DNA of 64,000 nucleotides. Source: Snodgrassella alvi wkB2. GTDB taxonomy: Bacteria > Pseudomonadota > Gammaproteobacteria > Burkholderiales > Neisseriaceae. Shown piece after piece: positions 10,859 through 19,492 of this stretch. The stretch's first letter is position 1. Each line of letters opens with the position of its first letter. The translations under genes were made by a program, and so were the position numbers. The stretch spans positions 2,382,894 to 2,446,893 of the forward strand of contig NZ_CP007446.1 of assembly GCF_000600005.1 (NCBI RefSeq), in the 5' to 3' direction. The notes under the pieces are model-generated. The model was not told the origin of the DNA. It did not search any database and saw only the letters and a program-made list of their open reading frames with translations.

Positions 10859-11066
10859 ATAAATCTCCGCAGCTTTTAGACAGCTAAATTAAAATTTAAT
10901 AATTACATTAGCCATTAATGGCAAACATCAATATTCATTATATTTTAATAATATATTTTCAATACAATATATGATTAATTACCATAAATATTGCCTTCTA
11001 TAAAATACGGATTGATAAGCTATCTCTATGTTTCTGTAGCTAAAACAATGTAAATAAAAATTTTTC

Positions 11067-11082
11067 AATGCGCAAACGCATT
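11067..11082 (-). terminator. Probable terminator of the ybeY-corC transcript
   Basis: Just after the corC stop on the minus strand, a perfect 6-bp stem (AATGCG/CGCATT) with a 4-nt loop is followed by GAAAAATTTTTATT. The short stem makes this a moderate call. If real, lnt is transcribed separately. Confidence 0.5.
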
Positions 11083-11089
11083 AAGTATA

Positions 11090-11926
11090 CTAATCTACAT
11101 CATGTTTAACAGTTACCATTAGTGTCTGTAAGCGCCGTGCATCAGCCCGGGCTATTGTGAAGTTTAATTTACCAATGGTAATTTTTTCACCTCGTACTGG
11201 CATGTGTCCTATTTCCTGAATAACCAGACCGCCAATAGTGTCTACTTCTTCATCAGAATAATCGGTACCGAAGAATGCATTGATATCTTCTATTTCTGTC
11301 ACCGCATTAACGCGAAACCGCTCAGCAGACACTGCAAAAATATTATCAGCACTATCATCTTCATCAAATTCATCTTCGATATCACCAATGATAGGCTCTA
11401 TTACATCTTCAAATGTCACCAGTCCGGAAGTACCGCCATATTCATCAACAACAATAGCCATATGATTACGTTGCTCACGGAATTCTTTCAGCAATGTATT
11501 CAGTGATTTACCTTCCGGAACAAATACAGCAGGACGCAATATTTGTTCTAGCTGAAAATGCTCTGTTTTATTCCAGTATTTGAGTAAATCTTTTGCATGC
11601 AGGATACCCAGAATTTCATCTTTATCCTCACCAATTACCGGAAAACGAGAATGAGCAGTATCAATGATATAAGTAATAATTTTGTCTAATGAATCATCAA
11701 TCTTAATCACATCCATCTGGCTGCGCGTTATCATCGCGTCGCGTACTTCCAGATCAGCAAAGTCCAGTACATTTTCCAGACATTGTAAGGTATCTGCATC
11801 AAAAACCTGTCGTTCATGGGCTTCCCGCAAGGTTTGCAGTACGTCTTCTTCAGTATCCGGCGTCTCTCCAGATATACGATTAACCAGTCGCTCAAAAAAT
11901 CCGGGTTTCGATGAACTTTCGTCCAT
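11090..11926 (-). CDS. corC: CorC/HlyC family CBS-domain protein
   Basis: This is a 278-residue soluble CBS-pair protein of the YbeX/CorC family, linked in enterics to Mg/Co efflux and to ribosome metabolism. Two CBS repeats lie at about residues 65-185 (MITRSQMDVIK; VVDEYGGTSGLVTFEDVIE), followed by the C-terminal CorC_HlyC domain (VDTIGGLVIQEIGHMP). There is no membrane segment. I chose ATG 11926, which is 2 nt after the ybeY stop; an in-frame TTG at 11932 is less likely. It is co-transcribed with ybeY. Confidence 0.92.
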   Translation of the reverse strand: MDESSSKPGFFERLVNRISGETPDTEEDVLQTLREAHERQVFDADTLQCLENVLDFADLEVRDAMITRSQMDVIKIDDSLDKIITYIIDTAHSRFPVIGEDKDEILGILHAKDLLKYWNKTEHFQLEQILRPAVFVPEGKSLNTLLKEFREQRNHMAIVVDEYGGTSGLVTFEDVIEPIIGDIEDEFDEDDSADNIFAVSAERFRVNAVTEIEDINAFFGTDYSDEEVDTIGGLVIQEIGHMPVRGEKITIGKLNFTIARADARRLQTLMVTVKHDVD

Positions 11927-11928
11927 AA

Positions 11929-12444
11929 TCAATATTCATCCTGTATATAGGGATTAGTATATCCTAACTGATGCAGAATACGAATTTCAAGCGCTTCCAT
12001 AATTTCTGCTTCATCATCATCAATATGATCATAGCCCATCAGGTGTAAAACACCATGAACAGTAAGATGAGCGTAATGCGCTATTACTGATTTATGTTGG
12101 TCAGTGGCTTCTTTTTCTATCACCGAAGGACAAAAAATCAGATCGCCATTGAGTTCTGAACAATCAGGCAAATACATGCTTTCGCCTTCGTTGAGTGCGA
12201 AACTCAGAACGTTAGTTGCATAATTTTTGTTTCGATAATCATGATTAAATTGGGCTGCCTCATCTTCATTACACAGTAATATAGCAATATTAGCTTGTTT
12301 ATAACTATTCTTACACGTTTGCCATATCCATTGCCGCCACTGCCTGTAAGTTGGAACAAGGCTGGCATTACTGCGATTATCGACATTTAAACTGAATATT
12401 TGATTCAAATGCTGTAAAACCGACTTTTTTTTGGCAATTTTCAT
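11929..12444 (-). CDS. ybeY: Endoribonuclease YbeY
   Basis: YbeY is a zinc-dependent RNase involved in 16S rRNA 3' maturation and ribosome quality control. The 171-residue protein carries the family motif H-x3-H-x5-H, with H130, H134 and H140 in HGVLHLMGYDH. The upstream strand ATNVLSFAL is also typical. ybeZ, often immediately before it, is not found here. It is the first gene of the ybeY-corC pair. Confidence 0.95.
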   Translation of the reverse strand: MKIAKKKSVLQHLNQIFSLNVDNRSNASLVPTYRQWRQWIWQTCKNSYKQANIAILLCNEDEAAQFNHDYRNKNYATNVLSFALNEGESMYLPDCSELNGDLIFCPSVIEKEATDQHKSVIAHYAHLTVHGVLHLMGYDHIDDDEAEIMEALEIRILHQLGYTNPYIQDEY

Positions 12445-12935
12445 CTATTTTATTTTTGATCCTAATAGGTATATTTTAACAAGTACTATTGATAAATGCA
12501 CTACATCACTAATTCTGGAAATAATGCTTTTATCAGGATTTTACTATTAAAGTTTAAATTTCAATTTGATAATATTTATATTAAAATTTTGATCCATTCA
12601 GCTATATTGCACATAATCGTTCATTTTTTGTATCATCACCCATTATCCTGTTTGTTATTTTCCATTTTAACATCATATTTTTTCATCAATTTCTTACATA
12701 TAGTTTTAACTGTACAAATTTTATTATCCAGCATTTAAAATGTTAAAATCTTATTTTTAAATTAATCTTCATTAATCCACTGCTCTCTTAAGATTTGATG
12801 TGTTATTAACCAAAAAGGCACCGACAATTAATGTGGTTAGTGTCTTTTTTGAGAGAGTACTAAGAGCACCTTTAATTAAAACAAGCACTTTGCTATGTTA
12901 TGATTATATTATTTTACTAGTAGATGGAGCTCATA
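12445..12935. other. AT-rich intergenic region
   Basis: The gap of about 490 bases is very AT-rich. An open stretch of 80 codons at 12496-12738 on the plus strand encodes only a low-complexity hydrophobic peptide and I do not call it. A terminator-like hairpin lies at 12812-12850. The 3' part should hold the promoter of the gene at 12936. Confidence 0.4.
12812..12850 (+). terminator. Terminator-like hairpin
   Basis: AAAAAGGCAC pairs with GTGTCTTTTT with one G-U pair, and the right arm runs into a T tract. No convincing gene ends just before it, so it may serve a decayed gene, a small RNA, or read-through control upstream of 12936. Confidence 0.5.
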
Positions 12936-13418
12936 ATGGACATTCCTGAAAGTATGCAGCAAGAGCTAGGCGCATGGAATAATGGAGCAGGCATTGATTT
13001 AGAAAGTTGGATTGGCTGTATGGGGAGTTATGATTTAGCCGTGGGTTATTGCACATTATTTTGGCCAACATTTCAATGGATTGATGGCTATATTGTGCGA
13101 GAAGGGCTCACAGCAGATTATCTCAATAGTTGGGCAAAAAAGGAAGGGGCTACGCGCTACTCTGTAGAGTGTCTTGTTAACCACCTTCACATCGCCGATA
13201 TTCATTGTAATGAACAAGTAACGAGTGACAAAGTAGTTGCTTTAGGTAAAGTGCTTAAAGAAATTTATACTGCAAAACTAAAATTACAGTTTCCAGAGCA
13301 TCCGTGTGAAGTTCAATTTTATATTCCTGAAAATAAAGAAGATATAATTAGTTATCAGTTATCTTTTTTTCAAATAGGCGGAGAAAATTTGCCGGCTCAT
13401 CAAATATCTGCATCGTGA
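12936..13418 (+). CDS. Hypothetical soluble protein
   Basis: I do not recognise this family. ATG 12936 is preferred over 12924 because GGAG lies 5 nt before it; this gives 160 residues. The protein is acidic, has no signal peptide or membrane segment, and is rich in Trp, Tyr and Cys in its first half (WIGCMGSYDLAVGY, FWPTFQWIDGY). Small, acidic, orphan proteins in AT-rich accessory patches are often immunity proteins, but nothing here shows that directly. A broken gene fragment follows downstream and a secreted protein lies further on. Confidence 0.6.
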   Translation: MDIPESMQQELGAWNNGAGIDLESWIGCMGSYDLAVGYCTLFWPTFQWIDGYIVREGLTADYLNSWAKKEGATRYSVECLVNHLHIADIHCNEQVTSDKVVALGKVLKEIYTAKLKLQFPEHPCEVQFYIPENKEDIISYQLSFFQIGGENLPAHQISAS

Positions 13419-14118
13419 TACTGATAAGCATAATTTATTTATATAGTGTGTGTTGAATATAAAAAAGAGCCTACTTTATTAATTAAACCTTTCTTTTGAT
13501 TAGACGATATAACTAAAATATTATATTAAACTGCTGTTAGAACTTGCAAGTGAATCTTCGCCAAAACGATCACTGCCAAGAGTTCCGTTCAGGTACATAA
13601 AATGAGTAATACAAAACCGCCAATGTAAGGAACAAAGTGAATAAAAAACTAAGCCCTACTATGATTAATGAACATAATGAAATTTGCTATAATAATTCTT
13701 TATTATGCAAGATTCCCAAAATATCATTACGAATAACATACAAATGGTTATTATCCTGAAATTTATAACCTATAAATCAATGTGATGAATAAAAATTTAT
13801 TGTCTTTCCTTTCAATAACACAAGCACTTTTATTGTTTCTTCACAATAAACTTTATTACCATCTAATTCTATCTTTTCTCAACAATAAAGTAATTTAATA
13901 ATGTATTTTGAAGAATTATTTTTGGTGGTGTACATTTATATCTGTTTAAGATTCTCAGCAAAACAAATAAATGTATTAATCTAAATTTAATCAATATATT
14001 ATTCTTGATTAACCGATTTATCTTTTAAGATTTAATACAATTCAGTAAATTTACTTTATCCCATTTTTTAATCTTTTACTTAATTGATTAATAAAAAATA
14101 ATAATTCAGTCCCATTTA
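13419..14118. other. AT-rich gap with a gene remnant
   Basis: This 700-base region has no intact gene. It contains the DUF805-like remnant described at 13521-13645; the rest is low-complexity AT-rich DNA with short T-rich tracts. Confidence 0.5.
13521..13645 (-). pseudogene. DUF805 family membrane protein remnant (C-terminal fragment, frameshifted)
   Basis: On the minus strand, one frame reads HFVPYIGGFVLLILCT and then meets a stop, while the next frame continues as LNGTLGSDRFGEDS to a TAA at 13521-13523. Together these match the C-terminal signature of DUF805 inner-membrane proteins (last helix, then N/D-G-T-x-G-x-N/D-R-F-G-x-D). A single-base deletion near 13595 would explain the frame change. 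The upstream membrane helices are missing. The evidence is motif reading only. Confidence 0.55.
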
Positions 14119-14697
14119 TCATTCATTCACTTTATTAAGATATTTTATCAATCCCTCTTTCGTTGAAAATTCACAGCGTTCGTCGGTTTGAAAATTATCG
14201 ATACAAATCGTTTTTGATATGACTCTATTATCCCCCCAAAAAAATAATGCCCTTAATATACCATCATCTTCTATAAATAAAGGTAATTCAATAAAGCCAT
14301 AACTGTATGATATGTTTGGCTCTAAAGTATCTTTAAGTAAAATGTAAATGTATTTGTCGCCTGTTTTTTTATCAGCATATTCAAAAGCACTTACTAGTTC
14401 TGCATCACCATATTGATATGTATCAAGTTCGTATGCTTTATTTAATTCTTTATTATTATTTGTTAAGAAATAAACCTCTAAATTACGCTTTTCTTTTTCA
14501 AGAGTATTACTAAGAAACATCGCTGTTCCTTTATGGCCTTTATATTCAACATTAATTGGCGGATGAGCAATGTTATTATATTTGGGAAATCGATATTCTT
14601 CCGGAATGGTATCTAAATCCACATCAGAATTAGCATAAACATTTTGCAGGGTAAAAACTAAACCTAATAATATAAACATTACTAATTTAAATTTCAT
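14119..14697 (-). CDS. Hypothetical secreted protein
   Basis: I do not recognise this protein. ATG 14697 is chosen because AGGGG lies 5 nt upstream and because it starts a clear signal peptide (MKFKLVMFILLGLVFTLQNVYA); this gives 192 residues. The mature part is hydrophilic, with alternating strands and two cysteines near the C-terminus (TICIDNF, ERCEFST) that may form a disulfide. An upstream in-frame start at 14736 is less likely. It has no operon partner and lies in an AT-rich patch, suggesting an accessory gene acting in the periplasm or outside. Confidence 0.65.
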   Translation of the reverse strand: MKFKLVMFILLGLVFTLQNVYANSDVDLDTIPEEYRFPKYNNIAHPPINVEYKGHKGTAMFLSNTLEKEKRNLEVYFLTNNNKELNKAYELDTYQYGDAELVSAFEYADKKTGDKYIYILLKDTLEPNISYSYGFIELPLFIEDDGILRALFFWGDNRVISKTICIDNFQTDERCEFSTKEGLIKYLNKVNE

Positions 14698-15143
14698 TGT
14701 ACCCCTAAGAAAAAATAGAATTAAACATCTTTCCAATATTTATTGTTTCAATAATTTGCTTGTTTTTTGCCAAAAGTATAAATTACTGATTCACTATTTT
14801 TATATAAAATTATTTTATTTTCTTAATATATTTATTATTTAAATTATATAAATGAATACAGATATTAAAAAACAAGATTCTAATGCATTGTGAAACTGAT
14901 TAGGCTAATTCAATAATAATTAAAATAGCTGTTTCTTTCGCCAATAAACAAAATCCATAAGTAAATTCAATATTTTATTCAAATATGAATAAACTTATGG
15001 CAAAAGACATCTGGTAAATTGATTGCTTCAAATAATTTAAAATATACTGCTATTCTAAGCCACTTATCAATTTACCTCTTTGATATAAAATTACTCACCC
15101 TGCTTAAATATATGAAAACAGGGCTTTCATTATATATGATAAT
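14698..15143. other. AT-rich intergenic region
   Basis: The 446-base gap holds an imperfect palindrome bounded by CCATAAGT (14955-14962) and ACTTATGG (14993-15000), and a weak hairpin at 15098-15123 (CCCTG/CAGGG) that may end the Roadblock operon. No gene was seen. Confidence 0.4.
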
Positions 15144-15509
15144 TTAGCGTAAAATATCTACAATACTACGTGCTGCGCGGCGGGCATCCAATAAAATGAG
15201 GCCAAGCTTAGCGCCTTCGTTAGCAGTAACTGCCAGCACATTGGTCTCACCTGCCTGAATTAGCAGAATATAACCATGTTTACCCTTTACCATAACCTGT
15301 TCGAGTTCATCACACTGTAACTCACGGGAGGTACGGTTACCCAAAGCAAGCAGAGCTGCTGCCATTGCACCAACGCGGTCTGGATCAACACCATTCGGTA
15401 ACAAGGTTGCTACCGGCAGACCATCGGAGGAAATTACAGCAGATGCAGTAATATCAGCCGAAGAGCTGTTTAAATCACTTAATACCGAAACCAGTAATTG
15501 TTCTTGCAT
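15144..15509 (-). CDS. Roadblock/LC7 domain protein (MglB-like)
   Basis: This 121-residue protein is a single Roadblock/LC7 domain, the fold of MglB-type regulators of small GTPases. Visible signatures are the N-terminal helix followed by ASAVISSDGLPVATLLP, the helix with AAALLALGNRTSRELQ, and the strand pair GYILLIQAGETNVLAV. It is the last gene of a five-gene leftward operon and starts 21 nt after the preceding gene. The expected role is GTPase activation or dimer-platform function for the MglA-like GTPase at 16196; this is inferred from context. Confidence 0.85.
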   Translation of the reverse strand: MQEQLLVSVLSDLNSSSADITASAVISSDGLPVATLLPNGVDPDRVGAMAAALLALGNRTSRELQCDELEQVMVKGKHGYILLIQAGETNVLAVTANEGAKLGLILLDARRAARSIVDILR

Positions 15510-15530
15510 CTTGATGTCTTTCTATTGATG

Positions 15531-16190
15531 TTATTCATTTACCACATGAATGTCTTCACCCGCCAATACATACAGACCACGCACCATAGTGACAAAAGCT
15601 TCACTATTAAGTAGTGGTAATCCGGCCGTTACCAAAATATTTTTGGTATTCCCTATGTACAGAGGGAAGAATGTTAATTCACTCTGACCGGCAGGATCAC
15701 AGATCCCGATAGCGTTGTTGTATATATTGAGGTTATTTTTAATCAGCAGGCTGTGCTTTTCGGTCAGTCGCGTTGCTTCACTGGCAAGGTTGGCCACTTC
15801 TTCAGCAGTTTCGTGATTAAAACCGACATTAGCAAAATAAAAACCGTCCTGATCAACTAACAGAGCTTTATGACTGTCTGATAACTGACCCAGAATATTC
15901 TCAAATCCGTCTGAAGTTACTTTAACCAGTTGAGAGCTGGGTTTAGCTTCACCGTATAAAAACTCCAGACGCTGTAAGCGATATAACAAATTCAATGCTG
16001 TATGAACATCATCTGTTTCAGCCCATTGCTTCAAACGATCTTCGGTTAACCTCGAATTAATATCCGCCTGAAGAATATTGGCCAGTAACATACGGCTGGC
16101 GCTGTGACTTGGGCTGGATACTGCATAGAATGCACCGGCCGGCATCACTTTGGGATATAGATCATGATGTAGCTGTAATGTAGATTCCAT
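15531..16190 (-). CDS. Roadblock-like protein, second partner
   Basis: The 219-residue protein has an N-terminal region of no clear family (1-95) and a C-terminal half that reads like a diverged Roadblock domain: KALLVDQDGFYFANVGF, a helix with EEVANLASEATRL, then ELTFFPLYIGNTKNILVTAG. It starts 5 nt after the GTPase stop, which implies tight co-translation. It may form a heterodimer with the shorter Roadblock protein, or pair with the GTPase. The N-terminal part (LKQWAETDDVHTALNLLYRLQRLEFLYG) looks helical. Function is inferred from the neighbours. Confidence 0.65.
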   Translation of the reverse strand: MESTLQLHHDLYPKVMPAGAFYAVSSPSHSASRMLLANILQADINSRLTEDRLKQWAETDDVHTALNLLYRLQRLEFLYGEAKPSSQLVKVTSDGFENILGQLSDSHKALLVDQDGFYFANVGFNHETAEEVANLASEATRLTEKHSLLIKNNLNIYNNAIGICDPAGQSELTFFPLYIGNTKNILVTAGLPLLNSEAFVTMVRGLYVLAGEDIHVVNE

Positions 16191-16195
16191 ACTGA

Positions 16196-16732
16196 CTACC
16201 CTTCTAAACCTGGATCAATAGAGTACAGCATAGCAGTAACAAGTTGTTTTACATCATCTTCATTACGAGCATCAACTTCAAAAACAGGTACATTGAGCTT
16301 ATGCTGTGCCAGATACTGCTGATAAACATCCACACCCGGCTGAGGATTGATATCCATTTTAGTTACACCAACCACAACCGGGGCATCTTCTAGTAAATCA
16401 TGAAATGATGTAAGGAAAAACTTCAAGTCTTTCAATGGATTCTGTCTGGTATTATCCAGCAACAGAATTAAACCCATACTCCCCTTACTCAAAATGCTCC
16501 ACATGAAATCGAAGCGCTCCTGACCTGGTGTACCGTATAAATGAACTTTAGTATGCTCATCCAGCCGAATAACACCATAATCCATGGCAACGGTAGTATG
16601 ACCTTTTCTATCCTGAGTCATATCTGAAGCACTGGCATCCGTCTGTACCGGAGGATCATCCGATAATGCAGCAATGGCAGTTGTTTTTCCCACCCCAACC
16701 GGGCCGGTAAATATAATTTTATTTTCAACCAT
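16196..16732 (-). CDS. MglA-like small Ras-family GTPase
   Basis: This 178-residue protein is a bacterial small GTPase. The P-loop GPVGVGKTT is at about residues 10-18, switch II is GTPGQERFDFMW, and G4 is TKMD near 125. The G3 motif has GTPGQ where Ras has DTAGQ, as in several bacterial GTPases of this type. The switch I region includes TTVAMDYG. It lies in an operon with two Roadblock-type proteins, the usual partners of MglA-family GTPases that set cell polarity or type IV pilus activity. The GTPase call is firm; its process is inferred. Confidence 0.88.
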   Translation of the reverse strand: MVENKIIFTGPVGVGKTTAIAALSDDPPVQTDASASDMTQDRKGHTTVAMDYGVIRLDEHTKVHLYGTPGQERFDFMWSILSKGSMGLILLLDNTRQNPLKDLKFFLTSFHDLLEDAPVVVGVTKMDINPQPGVDVYQQYLAQHKLNVPVFEVDARNEDDVKQLVTAMLYSIDPGLEG

Positions 16733-16752
16733 GATTACTCCCTGTTTAGGTA

Positions 16753-17901
16753 TTAGTTGCCACGTAAGCGACCCATCAAACGTGCCAGTAAACCCTTCGG
16801 CCTGTCTTCATCGCTTTCTTCATATTCTGTTGTTTGCGTACCACTTGCCGGTTTAGTAGTGGCTGCTTGTGGTGCTTTTCTGGTCAGAACCATTTCTTTC
16901 TCCAGTTGTGCAGCAGGAGAAGTCAACTGTTGCTCAACAATCAAGGCACCAATTGAATAAGTAGCAGCTATATAGTTTAAAACATCTTCTAAAGAAACTG
17001 GTAATAGCTTGTATAAAGTATTCAGTGCCACAGGAGTTCGCACCAGAAAAGCAGACAGACGCATGGCTTCAGGCAAATAAGCCAACCGAGTCATATTTGG
17101 CCATGCTTTCAGTCTGATCACTGTATCCGGCGTAATAGGCTCAATCAGACGACCTCGCGCTGTCCAGATTGACAGCTGCCATATACAGGATTGCAAAGTT
17201 AGTTTAGCTTTATCATGCAACTGTGCCGTTGGTGCAGAAGCAGGTACTGCTTTAGTCTGCCATTCAGCATCTGTTTGCATACATAGTTGTTGCAAAGCAT
17301 CACTTTCAACAGCCAGTAATACTTTTTCAACACTTGGAAATACAATTAATACTGGCTTATTGTCAAAAAGAATTGCTGTATCTTCAGATTGCTGCGCGAG
17401 TTTCTGTACCATGCCCAGTAGTGTTCCCTGAGTATGAAAGCGCGCTACGGTTACTGACTGATGTGCATGCTCTGCGGTATTGTTTGTCTGATGTACAGCA
17501 GATTCAGCCTTTTCATTAGCTGTTTCTTTCTGTGCAGCAGCTTTATCAGCAAGCCAGACCCCGTTACCTTGCTGCAAATTGCGCAAATGCTGAAACAAAG
17601 TATCGAATCTGATAGGTTTCATCAGATAAGGAGCCGTAAATGAAGGAGAGTTACGACCAAAAAAGACTACTACAGCATCAGGAAATTTCTTTTTTGCCTT
17701 ATGCCAGAGCTCTTCACCATCATCAGCATCACCATCCACCAGAATTAGTTCAGGCTGCAGATTATCTTCAGGCTGAATCAGCTGGTAATTAACACTATTG
17801 TACATTTTAAATGCCATGCGCAACATGGCTGTCTGGCGATCATCCACATTGACGAGCAAAACATAGGCAGTTTTTACTTTGGGTATTGAATTGTTCATCA
17901 T
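16753..17901 (-). CDS. Receiver-like domain protein of the GTPase operon
   Basis: The 382-residue protein begins with a degenerate response-regulator receiver fold (about 10-115): a TAYVLLVNVD first strand, an ELILVDGDAD strand with a candidate phospho-Asp, and LMKPIRFDTLFQHL with the conserved Lys-Pro. A polar linker rich in Ala, Glu and Gln follows. The C-terminal half (about 145-345) has a helical WPNMTRLAYLPEAMRLSA segment typical of no family I can name, and the tail is basic (RPKGLLARLMGRLRGN). It overlaps the preceding TPR gene in an ATGA junction and precedes the GTPase by 20 nt. It probably links a phosphorylation or scaffold signal to the GTPase; this is inference. Confidence 0.6.
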   Translation of the reverse strand: MMNNSIPKVKTAYVLLVNVDDRQTAMLRMAFKMYNSVNYQLIQPEDNLQPELILVDGDADDGEELWHKAKKKFPDAVVVFFGRNSPSFTAPYLMKPIRFDTLFQHLRNLQQGNGVWLADKAAAQKETANEKAESAVHQTNNTAEHAHQSVTVARFHTQGTLLGMVQKLAQQSEDTAILFDNKPVLIVFPSVEKVLLAVESDALQQLCMQTDAEWQTKAVPASAPTAQLHDKAKLTLQSCIWQLSIWTARGRLIEPITPDTVIRLKAWPNMTRLAYLPEAMRLSAFLVRTPVALNTLYKLLPVSLEDVLNYIAATYSIGALIVEQQLTSPAAQLEKEMVLTRKAPQAATTKPASGTQTTEYEESDEDRPKGLLARLMGRLRGN

Positions 17902-19352
17902 TGATTTTGCACACCACCGTGGTTAATACGTTTCAATAATTGACTCATAGCAAGTACAACTTCTTCAGGTGGCGTCTGAATTTCAGCGCGAATTACCTGT
18001 AACATTTTTTCCAGACGTGACCATTCTTCTGCACGTTCATATAAGTCAAATAAAGTAATGTAAAGCTGTGACTCTTGCGGATAAAGCAGGACTGATTTTT
18101 CCAGTAAATCCATTGCTTCATCAAACTGACCAAAGGTAAGCAGCGATTCCACATCCCGCAATACAAGTTCTGCAGGTGTTTCAGCCACGTCATTCTCTGA
18201 AGAAGCTTTATCAACCAATGACAGGCGTTTAGCTTTAAGGGCACTACTATTCATAGGCAGATAACCCTGAGTCACGCCGATATCACGCAATATCGTTTCG
18301 CTAGGCTTAGTCTCCAGCTGTTCAAACATTGGATGGTTACCCAGACTGTACCCCCAACCCAGCATACGTTCTTTTACGACATTTCCATATTGACCCAAAG
18401 TATAATACAAACGCCATAAATGCTGTGCAAATACATTGATATTATTATGTCTGTAATCCAGCACCAAAGCATCAATAATCATACCTGCTGGTTTTCTGGA
18501 TGTTTTAATTGCTTTATTTAGACAGCGAATGGCCGCATCATAGGGCAGCTGTTCTTTCAGCAACACATAGCTGTTTTCGGGTTTGGAAAAACTCAGCAGA
18601 ACATCACGCTCATCACCGCGAATTTTAAAGTTACCTAGATTACCTTCTACCAGCAGTTCATGCGGCTGCTCCTCAGCATTCTGTTTATTAGCAGAGGATT
18701 CTGCTTCAGGCCGAATATCTTCAGGTTTTTTATCCTGATTGATGCCTACTTCTTTTTCTGTTTCCTTGACATCCCATTGCAGCAGATCTTCTGCAAGCAC
18801 ACGCAGACCCAAATGATTTTCATCAAGTGCAAGCCCCTGGCGAATCAGATTTTCTAATTCAGGCCGCTGGAAATAATTACGATATTGATCAATTACTTCA
18901 GCAAGTTTATCTGAATTTTTGGCATCTAAGCATAATGCAGCCAGTTCGTTGACCAGAGTATTTGCCATTGCAGGACTCTGCTGGGCAATATTCTGCTCCA
19001 GATATGCACCGAGTGAATCAGCTGCTTTCTGAAAATAACCAAACTGTTTATAAACTTTATATTCAGTAAGATGATCTACAGTAGCGACAGAAACCGTGGA
19101 TTTATCCGGACTGGTGGTTAACTGCCAGTCCCAATCCTCATCCTCCAGAGAAGCTGAAGCATCCTCATTTTCGGATGTATTCTGGGCTTCAGCAGCCTGT
19201 TTATCTGTCTTTTTATTTTGTTTAGATGCGGACTGCTTTTTGCGGACCGAACTTTTACTTTTGCCTTGTCCTGCCGCTTTCTGCCGCTTTTTCAGCACGA
19301 GCAATACAGCCAGCAAGATAACCAAAAGGGCAACAGGTAAATATAATTCCAT
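17898..19352 (-). CDS. Membrane-anchored TPR protein, FimV-like
   Basis: The 484-residue protein has one N-terminal membrane helix (about 4-22), a charged Lys/Gln/Ala-rich linker (25-65), an acidic patch, and then helical repeats consistent with TPRs (YKVYKQFGYFQKAADSLGAYLEQ; near the C-terminus ESLLTFGQFDEAMDLLEKSVLLYPQ and LYITLFDLYERAEEW). The arrangement resembles the cytoplasmic part of FimV, the polar hub for type IV pilus regulation. There is no LysM domain. It is the first gene of the five-gene operon and overlaps the next by 4 nt. The family name is a resemblance, not a proven orthology. Confidence 0.6.
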   Translation of the reverse strand: MELYLPVALLVILLAVLLVLKKRQKAAGQGKSKSSVRKKQSASKQNKKTDKQAAEAQNTSENEDASASLEDEDWDWQLTTSPDKSTVSVATVDHLTEYKVYKQFGYFQKAADSLGAYLEQNIAQQSPAMANTLVNELAALCLDAKNSDKLAEVIDQYRNYFQRPELENLIRQGLALDENHLGLRVLAEDLLQWDVKETEKEVGINQDKKPEDIRPEAESSANKQNAEEQPHELLVEGNLGNFKIRGDERDVLLSFSKPENSYVLLKEQLPYDAAIRCLNKAIKTSRKPAGMIIDALVLDYRHNNINVFAQHLWRLYYTLGQYGNVVKERMLGWGYSLGNHPMFEQLETKPSETILRDIGVTQGYLPMNSSALKAKRLSLVDKASSENDVAETPAELVLRDVESLLTFGQFDEAMDLLEKSVLLYPQESQLYITLFDLYERAEEWSRLEKMLQVIRAEIQTPPEEVVLAMSQLLKRINHGGVQNQ

Positions 19353-19492
19353 AATTTACATCCCTTTTATAATTAGCTGCCAGATGCATGAGCGCATGGT
19401 TAAATGCATGTTTTTCATTTACGGTAACGCTTCACATACAATTGTCAATACTGTAACTATTTTACCTTAGCTTGCATTTGTTCGCCAGATTT

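Noticed and set aside
12496-12738. 80-codon open frame on the plus strand upstream of a hairpin
   Set aside because: It is low-complexity and hydrophobic, in very AT-rich DNA, with no ribosome binding site that I trust and no family signature; the hairpin after it is not enough.
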